Assembly: GCA_002440065.1 (NCBI GenBank)
Contig: DJRK01000007.1
Location: forward strand, 10,036 to 65,238
Origin: Atopobium sp. UBA6362
GTDB lineage: Bacteria; Actinomycetota; Coriobacteriia; Coriobacteriales; Atopobiaceae
Length of the DNA stretch: 55,203 bases
Direction of reading: 5' to 3'
Shown: positions 17,152 to 25,600 of the stretch, one piece after another
How the letters are laid out: each line of letters opens with the position of its first letter
Position numbering within the stretch: position 1 is the first letter of the stretch
Translations under genes and position numbers: made by a program
Notes under the pieces: generated by a model
What the model was told of the DNA's origin: nothing
The model's input: the letters and a program-made list of their open reading frames with translations, nothing else
Databases searched by the model: none

Positions 17152-17197
17152 AATTTGGGGTCGGATACGAAATTAATTTGGGGTCCGACCCCAAATT
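17152..17197. repeat. Dimer of the AATTTGGGG palindrome (copy 2)
   Basis: A degenerate unit AATTTGGGGTCGGATACGAAATT (17152-17174) abuts a perfect unit AATTTGGGGTCCGACCCCAAATT (17175-17197). It lies in the divergent veg/M24 peptidase region. This is the only copy not next to a stop codon. Confidence 0.85.
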
Positions 17198-17243
17198 GCC
17201 GCGGGTCTACACTGGGCTCGTTTGCATTCGAGAAAGGACTCTT

Positions 17244-18317
17244 ATGGACCAGAACCGCCTCGCATCCGTGCGCGCGAACCTGCGCGCGATGGGCCTCAGC
17301 CAGATGCTGCTCGTCGACCCGCTCTCCATCTGGTGGCTCACCGGCTACTACACCGAGCCCTACGAGCGCTTCTTCGCGCTCTACATCCCGGCCGAGGGCG
17401 AGCCCACCATGCTCGTCAACCGCCTCTTCCCCGAGGTCGGCGGCGCGGCAAAGAAGACCGTCTGCTTCGACGACGTCGACGATCCCGTCCCGCTCGTGGC
17501 CGGGCTCACCGACCACGGCGCGCCCCTCGGCGTGGACAAGGACCTCGCGGCCCGTTGGCTCGTGCCCCTCATGGGTGCCCATGCGGCCACGGACTTCGTC
17601 CTCGCGAGCGCGGCGCTCGACGACGCCCGCTCCATCAAGGACGCGCGCGAGCAGGAGCTCATGCGCCGCGCGTCCGCGACGAACGACGCCGCGATGGACT
17701 GGCTCGTCGCGCAGATCCGCCCCGGCGTGACCGAGCGCGAGATCGCCGACGGCCTCTTGGGCGAGTATCGCCGCCTGGGCGCGCAGGGGCACTCGTTCAG
17801 CCCCATCGTGAGCTTTGGCGCACACGGCGCCGACCCTCACCACGAGCCTGACGACACGCCGTTTACCAGCGGCGACGTCGTTCTCTTTGACGTGGGGTGC
17901 AAACAGGATTGGTATTGCTCGGACATGACGCGGACCTTCTTCACGGCCGAGCCCACCGAGCATCAGCGCAAGGTCTACGACGCCGTGCGCCGCGCGAACG
18001 AGGCCGCCGAGGCCATCGTGGCGCCCGGCGTGGAGTTCGCGGAAATCGACCTCACCGCGCGCCGCGTGATCGAGGACGCCGGTTGGGGCCCCTACTTCAC
18101 GCACCGGCTGGGCCACCAGATCGGCCTCGTTGACCACGAGCCGGGCGACGTATCGAGCGCACACCACGAGCCCGTGCGGCCCGGCCAGTGCTTCTCGATC
18201 GAGCCGGGCATCTACCTGCCGGGCGACATCGGCGTGCGCGTGGAGGACCTCGTCATCGTGACCGAGAGCGGCTGCGAGGTCCTGAACAGCTACTCAAAGG
18301 AGCTCACGGTCCTGTAG
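17244..18317 (+). CDS. M24-family Xaa-Pro peptidase
   Basis: The 357-residue protein has a creatinase-like N-terminal domain (about 1-130) and a pita-bread metallopeptidase domain. The five expected metal ligands are visible: Asp in FDVGCKQDWY, Asp in SDMTRTFF, His in HRLGHQIG, Glu in SIEPGIYL and Glu in RVEDLV. The family removes X-Pro dipeptides or N-terminal residues before proline in the cytoplasm. Its length fits PepQ/YpdF-type enzymes. The ATG at 17244 has an AGAAAGGA ribosome-binding site. The gene is bracketed on both sides by dimeric palindromic repeats. Confidence 0.92.
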   Translation: MDQNRLASVRANLRAMGLSQMLLVDPLSIWWLTGYYTEPYERFFALYIPAEGEPTMLVNRLFPEVGGAAKKTVCFDDVDDPVPLVAGLTDHGAPLGVDKDLAARWLVPLMGAHAATDFVLASAALDDARSIKDAREQELMRRASATNDAAMDWLVAQIRPGVTEREIADGLLGEYRRLGAQGHSFSPIVSFGAHGADPHHEPDDTPFTSGDVVLFDVGCKQDWYCSDMTRTFFTAEPTEHQRKVYDAVRRANEAAEAIVAPGVEFAEIDLTARRVIEDAGWGPYFTHRLGHQIGLVDHEPGDVSSAHHEPVRPGQCFSIEPGIYLPGDIGVRVEDLVIVTESGCEVLNSYSKELTVL

Positions 18318-18318
18318 C

Positions 18319-18364
18319 AATTTGGGGTCGGATACCAAGTTGATTTGGTATCCGACCCCAAATT
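18319..18364. repeat. Large inverted repeat of the AATTTGGGG family (copy 3)
   Basis: Perfect 20-bp arms (18319-18338 and 18345-18364; AATTTGGGGTCGGATACCAA) flank a 6-nt loop. It fills the space between the convergent M24 peptidase stop (18317) and nagB stop (18369), so it is well placed to terminate both. Confidence 0.9.
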
Positions 18365-18368
18365 CGTT

Positions 18369-19103
18369 TTAGGCCTCGGGGCAGAGGGAGAGCGCGGCCT
18401 CGTCGGCGACCACGACGCAGTTGGTGTGCAGTTGCAGGATGGACGCGGGGCAGGCCGGGGTGACGGGGCCGAAGCACATGTCGTGGACGGCCCGGGCCTT
18501 GGCCTCGCCGCTCGCGATGATGAGGATCATGCGCGCGTACATGATGGTCTGGACGCCCATGGAGCAGGCCTGGCGCGGGACGTCGTCGATGCTGTCGAAC
18601 AGGCGGCTGTTGGCCTCGATCGTGCTCTCGGTCAGGTCGACGACGTGCGTGCCCTTGGAGAAGTGGTCGTCGGGCTCGTTGAAGCCGATGTGGCCGTTGT
18701 TGCCGATGCCGAGGAGCTGCAGGTCGGGATAGCCGGCGGCGGCCACCTGCTCGTCGTAGTCGGCGCAGGCGGCGTCGAGGTCGTCGGCGATGCCCTCGGG
18801 CACGTGCGTGTTCGCGAGGTCGATGTTCACGCGGTCAAAGAGGTGCTTGCGCATGAAGTAGTGGTAGCTCTGCGGGTCGTCCGCGGTCAGCCCCACGTAC
18901 TCGTCCAGGTTGTAGGAATGGACCTGCGAGAAATCGATGTCGCCCTTGTTGTACCAATCGACGAGCTGGTCATAGGCGCCCACCGGAGTGGAGCCGGTGG
19001 CGAGGCCGAGCACGCAGTCGGGCTTGAGGATGACCTGGGCCGAGATGATGTTGGCGGCCTTGCGGCTCATGTCCTTGTAGTCCTTGGCGCGAACGATCTT
19101 CAT
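18369..19103 (-). CDS. nagB: Glucosamine-6-phosphate deaminase
   Basis: The 244-residue enzyme converts glucosamine-6-phosphate to fructose-6-phosphate and ammonia. The phosphate-binding GLATGSTP (33-40), NLDEYVGL with catalytic Asp67 (65-72) and GIGNNGHIGFNEP (132-144) are all canonical. Its length fits the short, non-allosteric Gram-positive form. The ATG at 19103 has a GGAAGGGG ribosome-binding site. There is no nagA neighbour. Confidence 0.95.
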   Translation of the reverse strand: MKIVRAKDYKDMSRKAANIISAQVILKPDCVLGLATGSTPVGAYDQLVDWYNKGDIDFSQVHSYNLDEYVGLTADDPQSYHYFMRKHLFDRVNIDLANTHVPEGIADDLDAACADYDEQVAAAGYPDLQLLGIGNNGHIGFNEPDDHFSKGTHVVDLTESTIEANSRLFDSIDDVPRQACSMGVQTIMYARMILIIASGEAKARAVHDMCFGPVTPACPASILQLHTNCVVVADEAALSLCPEA

Positions 19104-19379
19104 GGTTACCCCTTCCGTCCTTGGCCACCAGGGCGCGGCCGCGGCGCTATGCGAAGAAGAACTCGCCACGTCGAGGCCCCTGCCCGTCCATGGCTAGCCC
19201 CATTGTGGAGCATAAAACCGCCAAGAAGTGGCTCAAAATCCTATAACCAGCCGTCTGAGCTGGGCTTTTGAGAAAACCGCCCGTTGGGCGTCGCGTGGCG
19301 GCCGCAGGCCGCGGTCGCCTCGCCGCACGGTTGCCGCGGGACCGCGAGCAAAGCCGGACCCCGCCGGCCCGTCCGCCCC

Positions 19380-20003
19380 CTAAAGCTTTGACGCGAGGTC
19401 CTTGAGCGCGTGATAGCGGTGCGACAGGTGGTTCTTCTCGGCGGGGTCGAGCTCGGCCATGGTGCGGCCGGGGGTCTCGAGCGGCCAGAAGAGCGGGTCG
19501 TAGCCAAAGCCGTTCTCCCCGCGCGGCTCGCGGCCGATCGTGCCCTCCACGTCGCCGTCGCCGCGCAGGACCTCGTCGCCGCGCACGAGCACGACGCTGG
19601 AGTGGAAGCGCGCCGTGCGGTCGCCGTCTACGACGCCGTCGAGCTCGCGGAGGAGCTTCTGGTTGTTCGCCGCGTCATTGCCGTGCTCTCCGGCCCAGCG
19701 TGCCGAGAAGATCCCCGGCGCGCCTTCGAGCGCGTCGACGCACAGCCCGGAGTCGTCGGCCACGGCCAGGGGCAGCCCGGTCTCGGCCTGCGCGGCACGG
19801 GCCTTGATCAGCGCGTTCTCGTAGAAGTCGGCTCCGTCCTCCACAGGGTCGGGGAAGTCGCCGAGCTCGCCCAGCGCCACGAAGCGCGTCCCGGGCATGA
19901 CCTCGGAGAGGATCGCCTCGATCTCCGTGACCTTGTGCGCGTTGCCCGTCGCCACGACCACGGTCGTGCGGGGGTCGAGCGACGCGATGTCGATGCGTGC
20001 CAT
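19380..20003 (-). CDS. rdgB: dITP/XTP pyrophosphatase (HAM1 family)
   Basis: The 207-residue protein hydrolyses non-canonical purine NTPs (dITP, XTP) to monophosphates, keeping them out of nucleic acids. ATGNAHKVTEI (18-28), VADDSGLCVD (81-90), PGIFSARWAG and GFGYDPLFW are the family's nucleotide and metal motifs. Start ATG 20003, GGAG ribosome-binding site. It follows rph by 146 bp on the same strand; the rph-rdgB pairing is widespread in bacteria. Confidence 0.95.
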   Translation of the reverse strand: MARIDIASLDPRTTVVVATGNAHKVTEIEAILSEVMPGTRFVALGELGDFPDPVEDGADFYENALIKARAAQAETGLPLAVADDSGLCVDALEGAPGIFSARWAGEHGNDAANNQKLLRELDGVVDGDRTARFHSSVVLVRGDEVLRGDGDVEGTIGREPRGENGFGYDPLFWPLETPGRTMAELDPAEKNHLSHRYHALKDLASKL

Positions 20004-20149
20004 GTTCGTTCTCCTTCGTTCGTTTCGTCGCCGGCGGGCGCCGGGCGCGGCTGGGGACCGGCGCGGCCCGCTGGCCGGCGCGGCGTTTCGCGGCCCTTCT
20101 TGGCGACCCTTCTCGGCGGGTCTTCCCGGCGCCTCCTCAGCAGCCCCTC

Positions 20150-20896
20150 TTAGCTGCGGAAACCCGTGACCTCGTTCTGTATCTGGACCAGGCGGGCGAT
20201 GGCGTCCTGGCCCAGGTCCAGGAGCTCGTCCAGCTGCGCGCGCGACAGCGTCGAGTGCTCGCCCGTGCCCTGGACCTCCACGATGCCGCCGGCGTCGGTC
20301 CCCACGAGGTTCAGGTCCACGTCCGCGTGGCTGTCCTCGGGGTAGTCGAGGTCGAGAAGGGCGCGCCCGTCCACGATGCCTGCCGAGATGGCCGCCACCT
20401 GGCCCGTGAGCGGCAGGCGGTTGATCTTGTTCGCGCGCACAAGGCCCATGAGCGCATCGTGCAGCGCCACCCACGCACCCGTGATGGACGCCGTGCGCGT
20501 GCCGCCGTCCGCCTGGATGACGTCGCAATCCAAGGTCACCGTGATCTCGCCGAGCTTCTCCATGCGCACGACGCTGCGCAGGCTGCGCGCGATGAGGCGC
20601 TCGATCTCCATCGAGCGGCCCTTGCGGCCCTTGTACTCGCGCGCGGAACGTCGCCTGGTCGAGGCGGGAAGCATCGCGTACTCGGCCGTGACCCAGCCGC
20701 AGCCGCGCGACCCGCGGCGCCACTTGGGCACGCCCTCCTCGATGGTCGCGCAGCACAGCACCCGCGTGTCGCCGAACTCGGCCAGACACGATCCGGCCGC
20801 GTTCTTTATCACGTCGTTCGTGAGCTTAACGGGCCGCATCTCGTTGAACGCGCGGCCGTAGCTCCGCTCGCGCGCTTCTTCCGCAGAACCGGGCAT
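20150..20896 (-). CDS. rph: Ribonuclease PH
   Basis: The 248-residue phosphorolytic 3'-5' exonuclease trims tRNA 3' ends. GRAFNEMRPV near the start, the ASTRRRSARE...GRKGRSMEIERLIARSLR region and the DCDVIQADGGTRTASITGA phosphate/substrate site are canonical. Start ATG 20896, GGAGG ribosome-binding site. Its promoter must lie around the preceding tRNA-Val terminator. Confidence 0.96.
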   Translation of the reverse strand: MPGSAEEARERSYGRAFNEMRPVKLTNDVIKNAAGSCLAEFGDTRVLCCATIEEGVPKWRRGSRGCGWVTAEYAMLPASTRRRSAREYKGRKGRSMEIERLIARSLRSVVRMEKLGEITVTLDCDVIQADGGTRTASITGAWVALHDALMGLVRANKINRLPLTGQVAAISAGIVDGRALLDLDYPEDSHADVDLNLVGTDAGGIVEVQGTGEHSTLSRAQLDELLDLGQDAIARLVQIQNEVTGFRS

Positions 20897-20917
20897 GGTC
20901 TTCTTGCCTCCCTACAA

Positions 20918-20950
20918 AGAAGCCCCGACGCCGCATGGGCGCCGGGGCCG
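20918..20950 (-). terminator. Intrinsic terminator after tRNA-Val
   Basis: A GC-rich hairpin (GCCCCG-A-CGCC / GGCG-CCGGGGC) on the minus strand, followed by TTCTTTG just upstream of rph. Confidence 0.7.
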
Positions 20951-20958
20951 ATTGCCTA

Positions 20959-21034
20959 TGGTGGGCGATGAGAGGTTCGAACTCCCGGCCTTGTGCGTGT
21001 AAAGCACCTGCGCTAGCCGCTGCGCCAATCGCCC
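20959..21034 (-). tRNA. tRNA-Val (anticodon UAC)
   Basis: A 76-nt cloverleaf. Acceptor GGGCGAT/ATCGCCC, anticodon loop TTTACAC, T-arm GGGAG-TTCGAAC-CTCTC, encoded CCA. The first anticodon-stem pair is a G-A mismatch; the rest pairs. Confidence 0.93.
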
Positions 21035-21081
21035 AAACAGTGGAAGTCTACCATACCGCGGCGTCGGGCCGCCCTTGGCCG

Positions 21082-21096
21082 TATACTAAGCCCATG
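21082..21096 (+). promoter_or_regulatory. -10 element placed for a leaderless murE transcript
   Basis: TATACT (21082-21087) ends 6 nt before the ATG at 21094, where transcription would be expected to start. No Shine-Dalgarno sequence precedes the ATG (TAAGCCC), and no clear -35 was seen. Confidence 0.5.
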
Positions 21097-22629
21097 ACTA
21101 CTTCACTCACACGCCTCGCCTCCACGCTGGCCGACGCCGGCATCGCGGCCGAGGTCTCCCCCGCTTCCGCAAACCCCCAGGTCTCGGGCGCCGCGTGCGA
21201 CTCGCGCGCCGCCCGCCCGGGCAACGTCTTCGTCTGCAAGGGCGCGGCGTTCCGGCCGGCGTTCCTCGCCTCCGCGCGCGACGCCGGGGCCGTGGCCTAT
21301 CTCTGCGACGACTCCAAGAAGGACGAGCTCGCCGCGGCCGTGCCCGACCTGCCCGCGCTCGCCGTCGCCCCCGAGGACCTGCGCCGCGCCATGGCCATCG
21401 TCTCGGCCGAGGCGTTCGGCCGACCCGACCGCGAGCTCCCCATCGTGGGCATCACCGGCACCAAGGGCAAGACGACCTGCGCCTACATGCTCCGCTCGAT
21501 CGTCGACCACGCGCGCGGCAAGGGCGCCTGCGGCATCATCGGCACCGTCGAGACCTACGACGGCGTGGAAGACGGGGCCTCGCGCAACACCACCCCCGAG
21601 AGCCCCGACCTGTGGCGCCACCTCGCGAACGCGCGCGACTCGCACCTGGGGAGCCTCGTCATGGAGGTGTCGAGCCAGGCGCTCAAGTACGACCGCACCT
21701 ACGGCGTCGACCTGGGCATCGCCTGCTTTCTGAACATCGGGCTCGACCACATCAGCCCCGTGGAGCACAGGGATTTCGCCGACTACTTCGGCTCCAAGCT
21801 GCGCATCTTCGAGCAGTGCCGCTGCGCCGTGGTCAACCTCGACTCCGACCACGTGGACGAGGTCCTCGCCGCCGCGAAGGCCGGGTGCGCCGAGCGACTC
21901 CTCACCTTTGGCCTCGAGCGGCCCGACGCCTTTGCGTGGGCCCACGACCTGCGGACCCATGAGCTGGGCGTCGACTTCGAGCTCCACCTGGGCGGCGAGA
22001 CCCGCCAGGCGAGCCTGCCGTTCCCCGGCGACTTCAGCGTGAGCAACGCGTTGTGCGCCGCCGTCTGTGCCCATGAGCTGGGGCTTTCCATCGACGAGAT
22101 CGTCGCCGGCCTCGCCGTCACGCGCGTTCCCGGCCGCATGGAGTTCTACCGCTCGGCCGACAGGCGCATCACCGCCGTCGTCGACTACGCGCACAACAAG
22201 ATGGCGTTCGACTCGCTTCTCTCCGCCATCCAGGGCACGTTCAGGGACACCGAGAAGATCGCGGTCTTTGGCGCGGTGGGCGGCAAGGCCGTCGAGCGCC
22301 GCTTCGACCTTCCCGAGGTCGCGGCTCGCTACGTCGACCGCATCGTCCTCACCACCGATGACCCCTGGACCGAGGACCCGGCCGAGATCTGCCGCCAGAT
22401 GGAGACCGCGCTGCCCGAGGGCTTCCCGCACGAGACCGTCCTCGACCGCGAGGAAGCCGTGGCCCGCGCCTTCGACCTTGCCGAGAAGTGCGGGCGGCGC
22501 GCCGTCGTCCTTCTCCTCGCCAAGGGCTGCGACTCGACCCAGCACGTCGCCCACGGCTATGAGCATGTCGAGACCGACTCGGCCCTGGCCGCCCGTTACG
22601 TCGCCGCACACGACGCCGCGACGCGCTAG
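21094..22629 (+). CDS. murE: MurE-type UDP-N-acetylmuramyl-tripeptide synthetase
   Basis: The 511-residue Mur ligase adds the third residue to the peptidoglycan stem peptide. It has the ATP loop GITGTKGKTT (119-128), RNTTPESPDLW (the UDP-MurNAc-binding segment), MEVSSQAL, NIGLDHISPVEH and the C-terminal VVDYAHNKMAF. The position of the meso-diaminopimelate signature DNPR reads DDPW (TTDDPWTEDP), so the enzyme is unlikely to add meso-DAP. Lysine or ornithine, as in many Coriobacteriia with A4-type walls, is more likely (inference). It is isolated from any division-wall cluster. The ATG at 21094 seems leaderless. Confidence 0.9.
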   Translation: MTTSLTRLASTLADAGIAAEVSPASANPQVSGAACDSRAARPGNVFVCKGAAFRPAFLASARDAGAVAYLCDDSKKDELAAAVPDLPALAVAPEDLRRAMAIVSAEAFGRPDRELPIVGITGTKGKTTCAYMLRSIVDHARGKGACGIIGTVETYDGVEDGASRNTTPESPDLWRHLANARDSHLGSLVMEVSSQALKYDRTYGVDLGIACFLNIGLDHISPVEHRDFADYFGSKLRIFEQCRCAVVNLDSDHVDEVLAAAKAGCAERLLTFGLERPDAFAWAHDLRTHELGVDFELHLGGETRQASLPFPGDFSVSNALCAAVCAHELGLSIDEIVAGLAVTRVPGRMEFYRSADRRITAVVDYAHNKMAFDSLLSAIQGTFRDTEKIAVFGAVGGKAVERRFDLPEVAARYVDRIVLTTDDPWTEDPAEICRQMETALPEGFPHETVLDREEAVARAFDLAEKCGRRAVVLLLAKGCDSTQHVAHGYEHVETDSALAARYVAAHDAATR

Positions 22630-22685
22630 CCCCTCTTCGCGCCGAGTCCGAGGCCCACAGCTCGCCACCGCCCTCACCGCGCGTC

Positions 22686-22739
22686 CCCCCTGCAAAATGG
22701 GACATAATCACCCCGATTTATGTCTCATTTTGCAGGGGG
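22686..22739. repeat. Inverted repeat, 22-bp arms (CCCCCTGCAAAATG type)
   Basis: Arms 22686-22707 and 22718-22739 pair with one mismatch around a 10-nt loop. Strong enough to fold in RNA; candidate terminator of murE or a REP-like element. Confidence 0.8.
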
Positions 22740-22783
22740 CGGCGAGGGGGCTGGGTGCCCGTCGGTTCTCGATCAGCCCTCGC

Positions 22784-22930
22784 TCAAAAAAGTCGCCAAT
22801 TGTGGTCTTATCAGCGGAACGGCGGAATAACCCAAAACCAGGCAGGCCGTTTACCTGCGGTTCTTTAAGCGCGCAATTACCTTCTACTCGGCGCTTTGGG
22901 AATCAGCCCCGCAATTGGCGTCTTTTTTGA
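22784..22930. repeat. 147-bp segment with 19-bp terminal inverted repeats (MITE-like)
   Basis: TCAAAAAAGTCGCCAATTG (22784-22802) and its inverted partner (22912-22930) differ at one base. The interior has no coding capacity. The architecture fits a miniature inverted-repeat element. Confidence 0.6.
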
Positions 22931-22951
22931 TCCGCAGGCCCGCTAGCCACG

Positions 22952-22984
22952 AAAAAGCCCCCGCGCCGCAGGGCACGGGGGCCG
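22952..22984 (-). terminator. Intrinsic terminator after the iron alcohol dehydrogenase
   Basis: GGCCCCCGTGCCC/GCGCGGGGGC stem, read on the minus strand, followed by TTTTTC. Confidence 0.8.
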
Positions 22985-23015
22985 ATTTCGCTAGGCGACC
23001 AACGGAGGCGTTCGA

Positions 23016-24239
23016 CTAGAAGTCGATGTCCGTGTCGTAGTAGCAGGCCTTGAGGATCTTCTCGAAGTCGGCGGCCTTCGTCTCGCGCGGGTTCTCCGGC
23101 GTGCAGGCGTCCTGCTCGGCGTTCGCGGCGATGGTCGGCAGCTTGGCGAGGAACTCCTCCTCGGAAACCATCTGCGGGTTCTCGGCATCGACCTTCACGC
23201 CGCCGTTCGCGTAGTCCTTGATGGACTGCGGGATGTTGAGGGCGTCGTTCATGTCGCGGATCTTCTGGACGAGCGCGGCGATGAGCTGCTCGTTCGTCTC
23301 GCCGGGCAGGTGCAGGATCTCCTTGGCGACGTAGGCGTAGCGCTCGGCAGCGCGCGGGTCCTTGGAGTTCCACTGGATGACCTTGCCCAGGTACATGGCG
23401 TTGGCGGCACCGTGGATGATGTGGCCGTTCTCAAAGGCGGCGCCGGTCTTGTGCGCCATGGAGTGCACGATGCCGAGCAGGCCGGACGAGAAGGCGATGC
23501 CGGCGATGCACTGGGCCTCGTGCATGTGCTGACGGGCCTCCTTGTCGCCGGTGTAGGACTTGGGCAGCCACTCGGTGATCTCGCGGATGCCGTGGAGGGC
23601 GTTGGCGTCGGTGAACATGGAGGCGCAGGTGGAGACGTAGGCCTCGAGGCAGTGCGTCAGGGCGTCCATGCCGGTGTGCGCGCAGAGTTTGGCGGGCATG
23701 CTGTAGGTGAGCTCGGGGTCGACGATGGCCACGTCAGGGGTGATGTTGAAGTCGGCCAGCGGGTACTTGATGCCCTTGTCGTAGTCCGTGATGACGGAGA
23801 ACGCGGTGACTTCGGTGGCGGTGCCGGACGTCGAGGAGATGGCGCAGAAGTGGGCCTTCTTGCGCAGCTCGGGGAAGGAGAACGGCTGGATGATGTTCTC
23901 GAAGGACTCGTCAGGGTACTCGTAGAAGACCCACATGGCCTTGGCCGCGTCGATCGGGGAGCCGCCGCCCAGGGCGATGATCCAGTCGGGCTCGAACTCG
24001 CGCATGGCCTCGGCGCCCTTCATCACCGTGGTGATGGACGGGTCGGACTCGACGCCCTCGAACAGCTTGACCTCAAAGCCGGCGTCCTCGAGGTCCTTCT
24101 GGATGTCCTGCAGGAAGCCGCCGCGGCGCATGCTGTGGCCACCGGAGACGATGATGGCCTTGCTGCCCTTGAGGTTCTTCACCTCGTGGCGGGCACCCTC
24201 TCCAAAGTACAGGTCGCGCGGGTTGGTGAAACGTCCCAT
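23016..24239 (-). CDS. Iron-containing alcohol dehydrogenase (AdhE C-terminal-like)
   Basis: The 407-residue group III alcohol dehydrogenase resembles the ADH half of AdhE. It has GGGSPIDAAKAMWVFYE (the NAD-binding loop), SSTSGTATEVT, and the metal-binding segments MDALTHCLEAY and HSMAHKTGAAFENGHIIHG, whose histidines would ligate Fe2+ or Zn2+. Expected reaction: interconversion of aldehydes (for example acetaldehyde) and alcohols with NAD(H) in fermentation. ATG 24239, GGAGG ribosome-binding site. A CCGCCAC/GTGGCGG hairpin sits directly upstream of the ribosome-binding site (24259-24276) and could affect translation. Confidence 0.93.
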   Translation of the reverse strand: MGRFTNPRDLYFGEGARHEVKNLKGSKAIIVSGGHSMRRGGFLQDIQKDLEDAGFEVKLFEGVESDPSITTVMKGAEAMREFEPDWIIALGGGSPIDAAKAMWVFYEYPDESFENIIQPFSFPELRKKAHFCAISSTSGTATEVTAFSVITDYDKGIKYPLADFNITPDVAIVDPELTYSMPAKLCAHTGMDALTHCLEAYVSTCASMFTDANALHGIREITEWLPKSYTGDKEARQHMHEAQCIAGIAFSSGLLGIVHSMAHKTGAAFENGHIIHGAANAMYLGKVIQWNSKDPRAAERYAYVAKEILHLPGETNEQLIAALVQKIRDMNDALNIPQSIKDYANGGVKVDAENPQMVSEEEFLAKLPTIAANAEQDACTPENPRETKAADFEKILKACYYDTDIDF

Positions 24240-24508
24240 AACAACTCCTCCAATTCTATGCCGCCACCCCCGTGGCGGATTTCAAACAAGGGCGAGCACC
24301 CCTGTTTTTGGCTAAGAAAAGAGCAAGTTCGCTTGGGCAATTCCCCTCCGCCCAAACGCGTTTAGCCTACCACTCGCGACGAGGGGCTTCTTTGACTATC
24401 CGTAGGCGAAAAATAGTCGCTCGGCTACCTTTTGCTCCGCATAATCCGCACCAGGTCGGGGTAGCATTACTCAATTGCACACAATCGTCCATACAGCGGG
24501 AGGCGGGC

Positions 24509-25600
24509 ATGGCGCACAGCGCGAGAAGAGAGGACTACCAGCGGCTTGGCCTGCAGTTCGTCCGCAGTCTCGACGGCGACCCGTCCGTGAGCGCGACGAG
24601 GTCGTTCGCCTCGTTCGGCCAGCGCTTCGCCCAGGACCGCGACTCCCTGCCGCAGACGGACGCCGACCGCGCCTTCCACCTCGTGGCCGAGGCGGCGGAG
24701 GTCGTCGACTACGAGCTGCCCTTCGCCGTGGGCGAGAAGGCCAAGCAGCTCGTGGCGCACGGCAAGCAGCTGCTCGACGAGGCGCTCGCCCTCGACGCGG
24801 ACTGCTTCGACGCGCTGCGCATGCGTTCCTCGACCGAGTCCGCCACGGTGAGCGACCGCTACGAGTTCCTCCGCGCGGAGGAGCCGCGTGTGCTCGAGGT
24901 GTGCCGGAAGCGCAGCAAAGAAGCCCAGTTCAACGCCCCTGAGCGCGACGCCTTGGGCGTCGATCTCGCCATGCGCCCCCACCGCCGCTGGCTCGCGTCC
25001 ATGGCCGAGGAGGCCCTTATCTGCGGGCGCAACCGCCTGGCCGCCGAACACGCCGAGGCGCTTCTTCGCGAGGACCCGCACGACCTCTCGGACGTGCGGT
25101 ACACGCTCGCGCTCGCCTACGCCAAGCTCGAGGACGAGCCGGCCTTCGAGGAGCTCGCCGCCCGTTACCGCCAGATCTGCCCCACCCGCGGGGCCGACGA
25201 CGCCTGGATGGGCATCTGCCGCATCGCCTTCGCGCACAAGCGGCACAACCCCACGCTCGCCCGCACGCACCTGAGCGAGCTTCTTCGCGCCTACCCCCAG
25301 GGGGCCGTCGCGCTCATCCGCCAGACCGACATCCCCGACGGCGAGTTCGCCCGCCTCGTGGTGAACCCCTACAGCGAGGACGAGATGGTCGTCGCCGTCT
25401 CGGAGGCGATCGTGCTCCTGCAGGAAGGCAACGACCCGACCGGCAAGGGCGTGCTGGGGCAGTGGATCGCGGCGAACGTCGCCAAGATGCGGCCGCGCGC
25501 CCTCGAGGAGGCCCGCGCGATAGACGCGCAGCTCAGGGCCCAGGCAGCCGCGAACGGAGAAGGGCCCGCGCCGGCAGGCCCGGAAGGAGGCGCCCGATGA
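24509..25600 (+). CDS. TPR-like helical-repeat protein, upstream paralogue
   Basis: The 363-residue soluble protein of unknown function is made almost entirely of helices with TPR-like pairs (LLDEALALDADCFDAL; EALLREDPHDLSDVRYTLAL, then AYAKLEDEPAFEELAARYR). The ribosome-binding site GGGAGGCGGGC precedes ATG 24509; a longer open frame lacks support. The C-terminus is an Ala/Gly/Pro-rich tail. The stop overlaps the next start (ATGA). It resembles the following gene in plan and local motifs, suggesting tandem duplication. Confidence 0.75.
   Translation: MAHSARREDYQRLGLQFVRSLDGDPSVSATRSFASFGQRFAQDRDSLPQTDADRAFHLVAEAAEVVDYELPFAVGEKAKQLVAHGKQLLDEALALDADCFDALRMRSSTESATVSDRYEFLRAEEPRVLEVCRKRSKEAQFNAPERDALGVDLAMRPHRRWLASMAEEALICGRNRLAAEHAEALLREDPHDLSDVRYTLALAYAKLEDEPAFEELAARYRQICPTRGADDAWMGICRIAFAHKRHNPTLARTHLSELLRAYPQGAVALIRQTDIPDGEFARLVVNPYSEDEMVVAVSEAIVLLQEGNDPTGKGVLGQWIAANVAKMRPRALEEARAIDAQLRAQAAANGEGPAPAGPEGGAR

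Larger units (their letters stand above)
22630..23015. other. 386-bp intergenic region with two inverted repeats and a terminator
   Basis: Between the convergent murE and alcohol dehydrogenase genes. It contains a 22-bp-arm hairpin (22686-22739), a 147-bp segment bounded by 19-bp inverted repeats (22784-22930) and the dehydrogenase terminator. No gene is seen. Confidence 0.7.

Noticed and set aside
19104..19379. Possible element between nagB and rdgB (repeated AAAACCGCC strings and CTCAAAA/TTTTGAG pair)
   Set aside because: Arms are short and imperfect, with no consistent structure; treated as plain intergenic DNA.
24240..24508. Riboswitch or T-box in the divergent dehydrogenase/TPR-like gap
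   Set aside because: Only a short CCGCCAC/GTGGCGG hairpin is present; no T-box motif or known aptamer core was seen.
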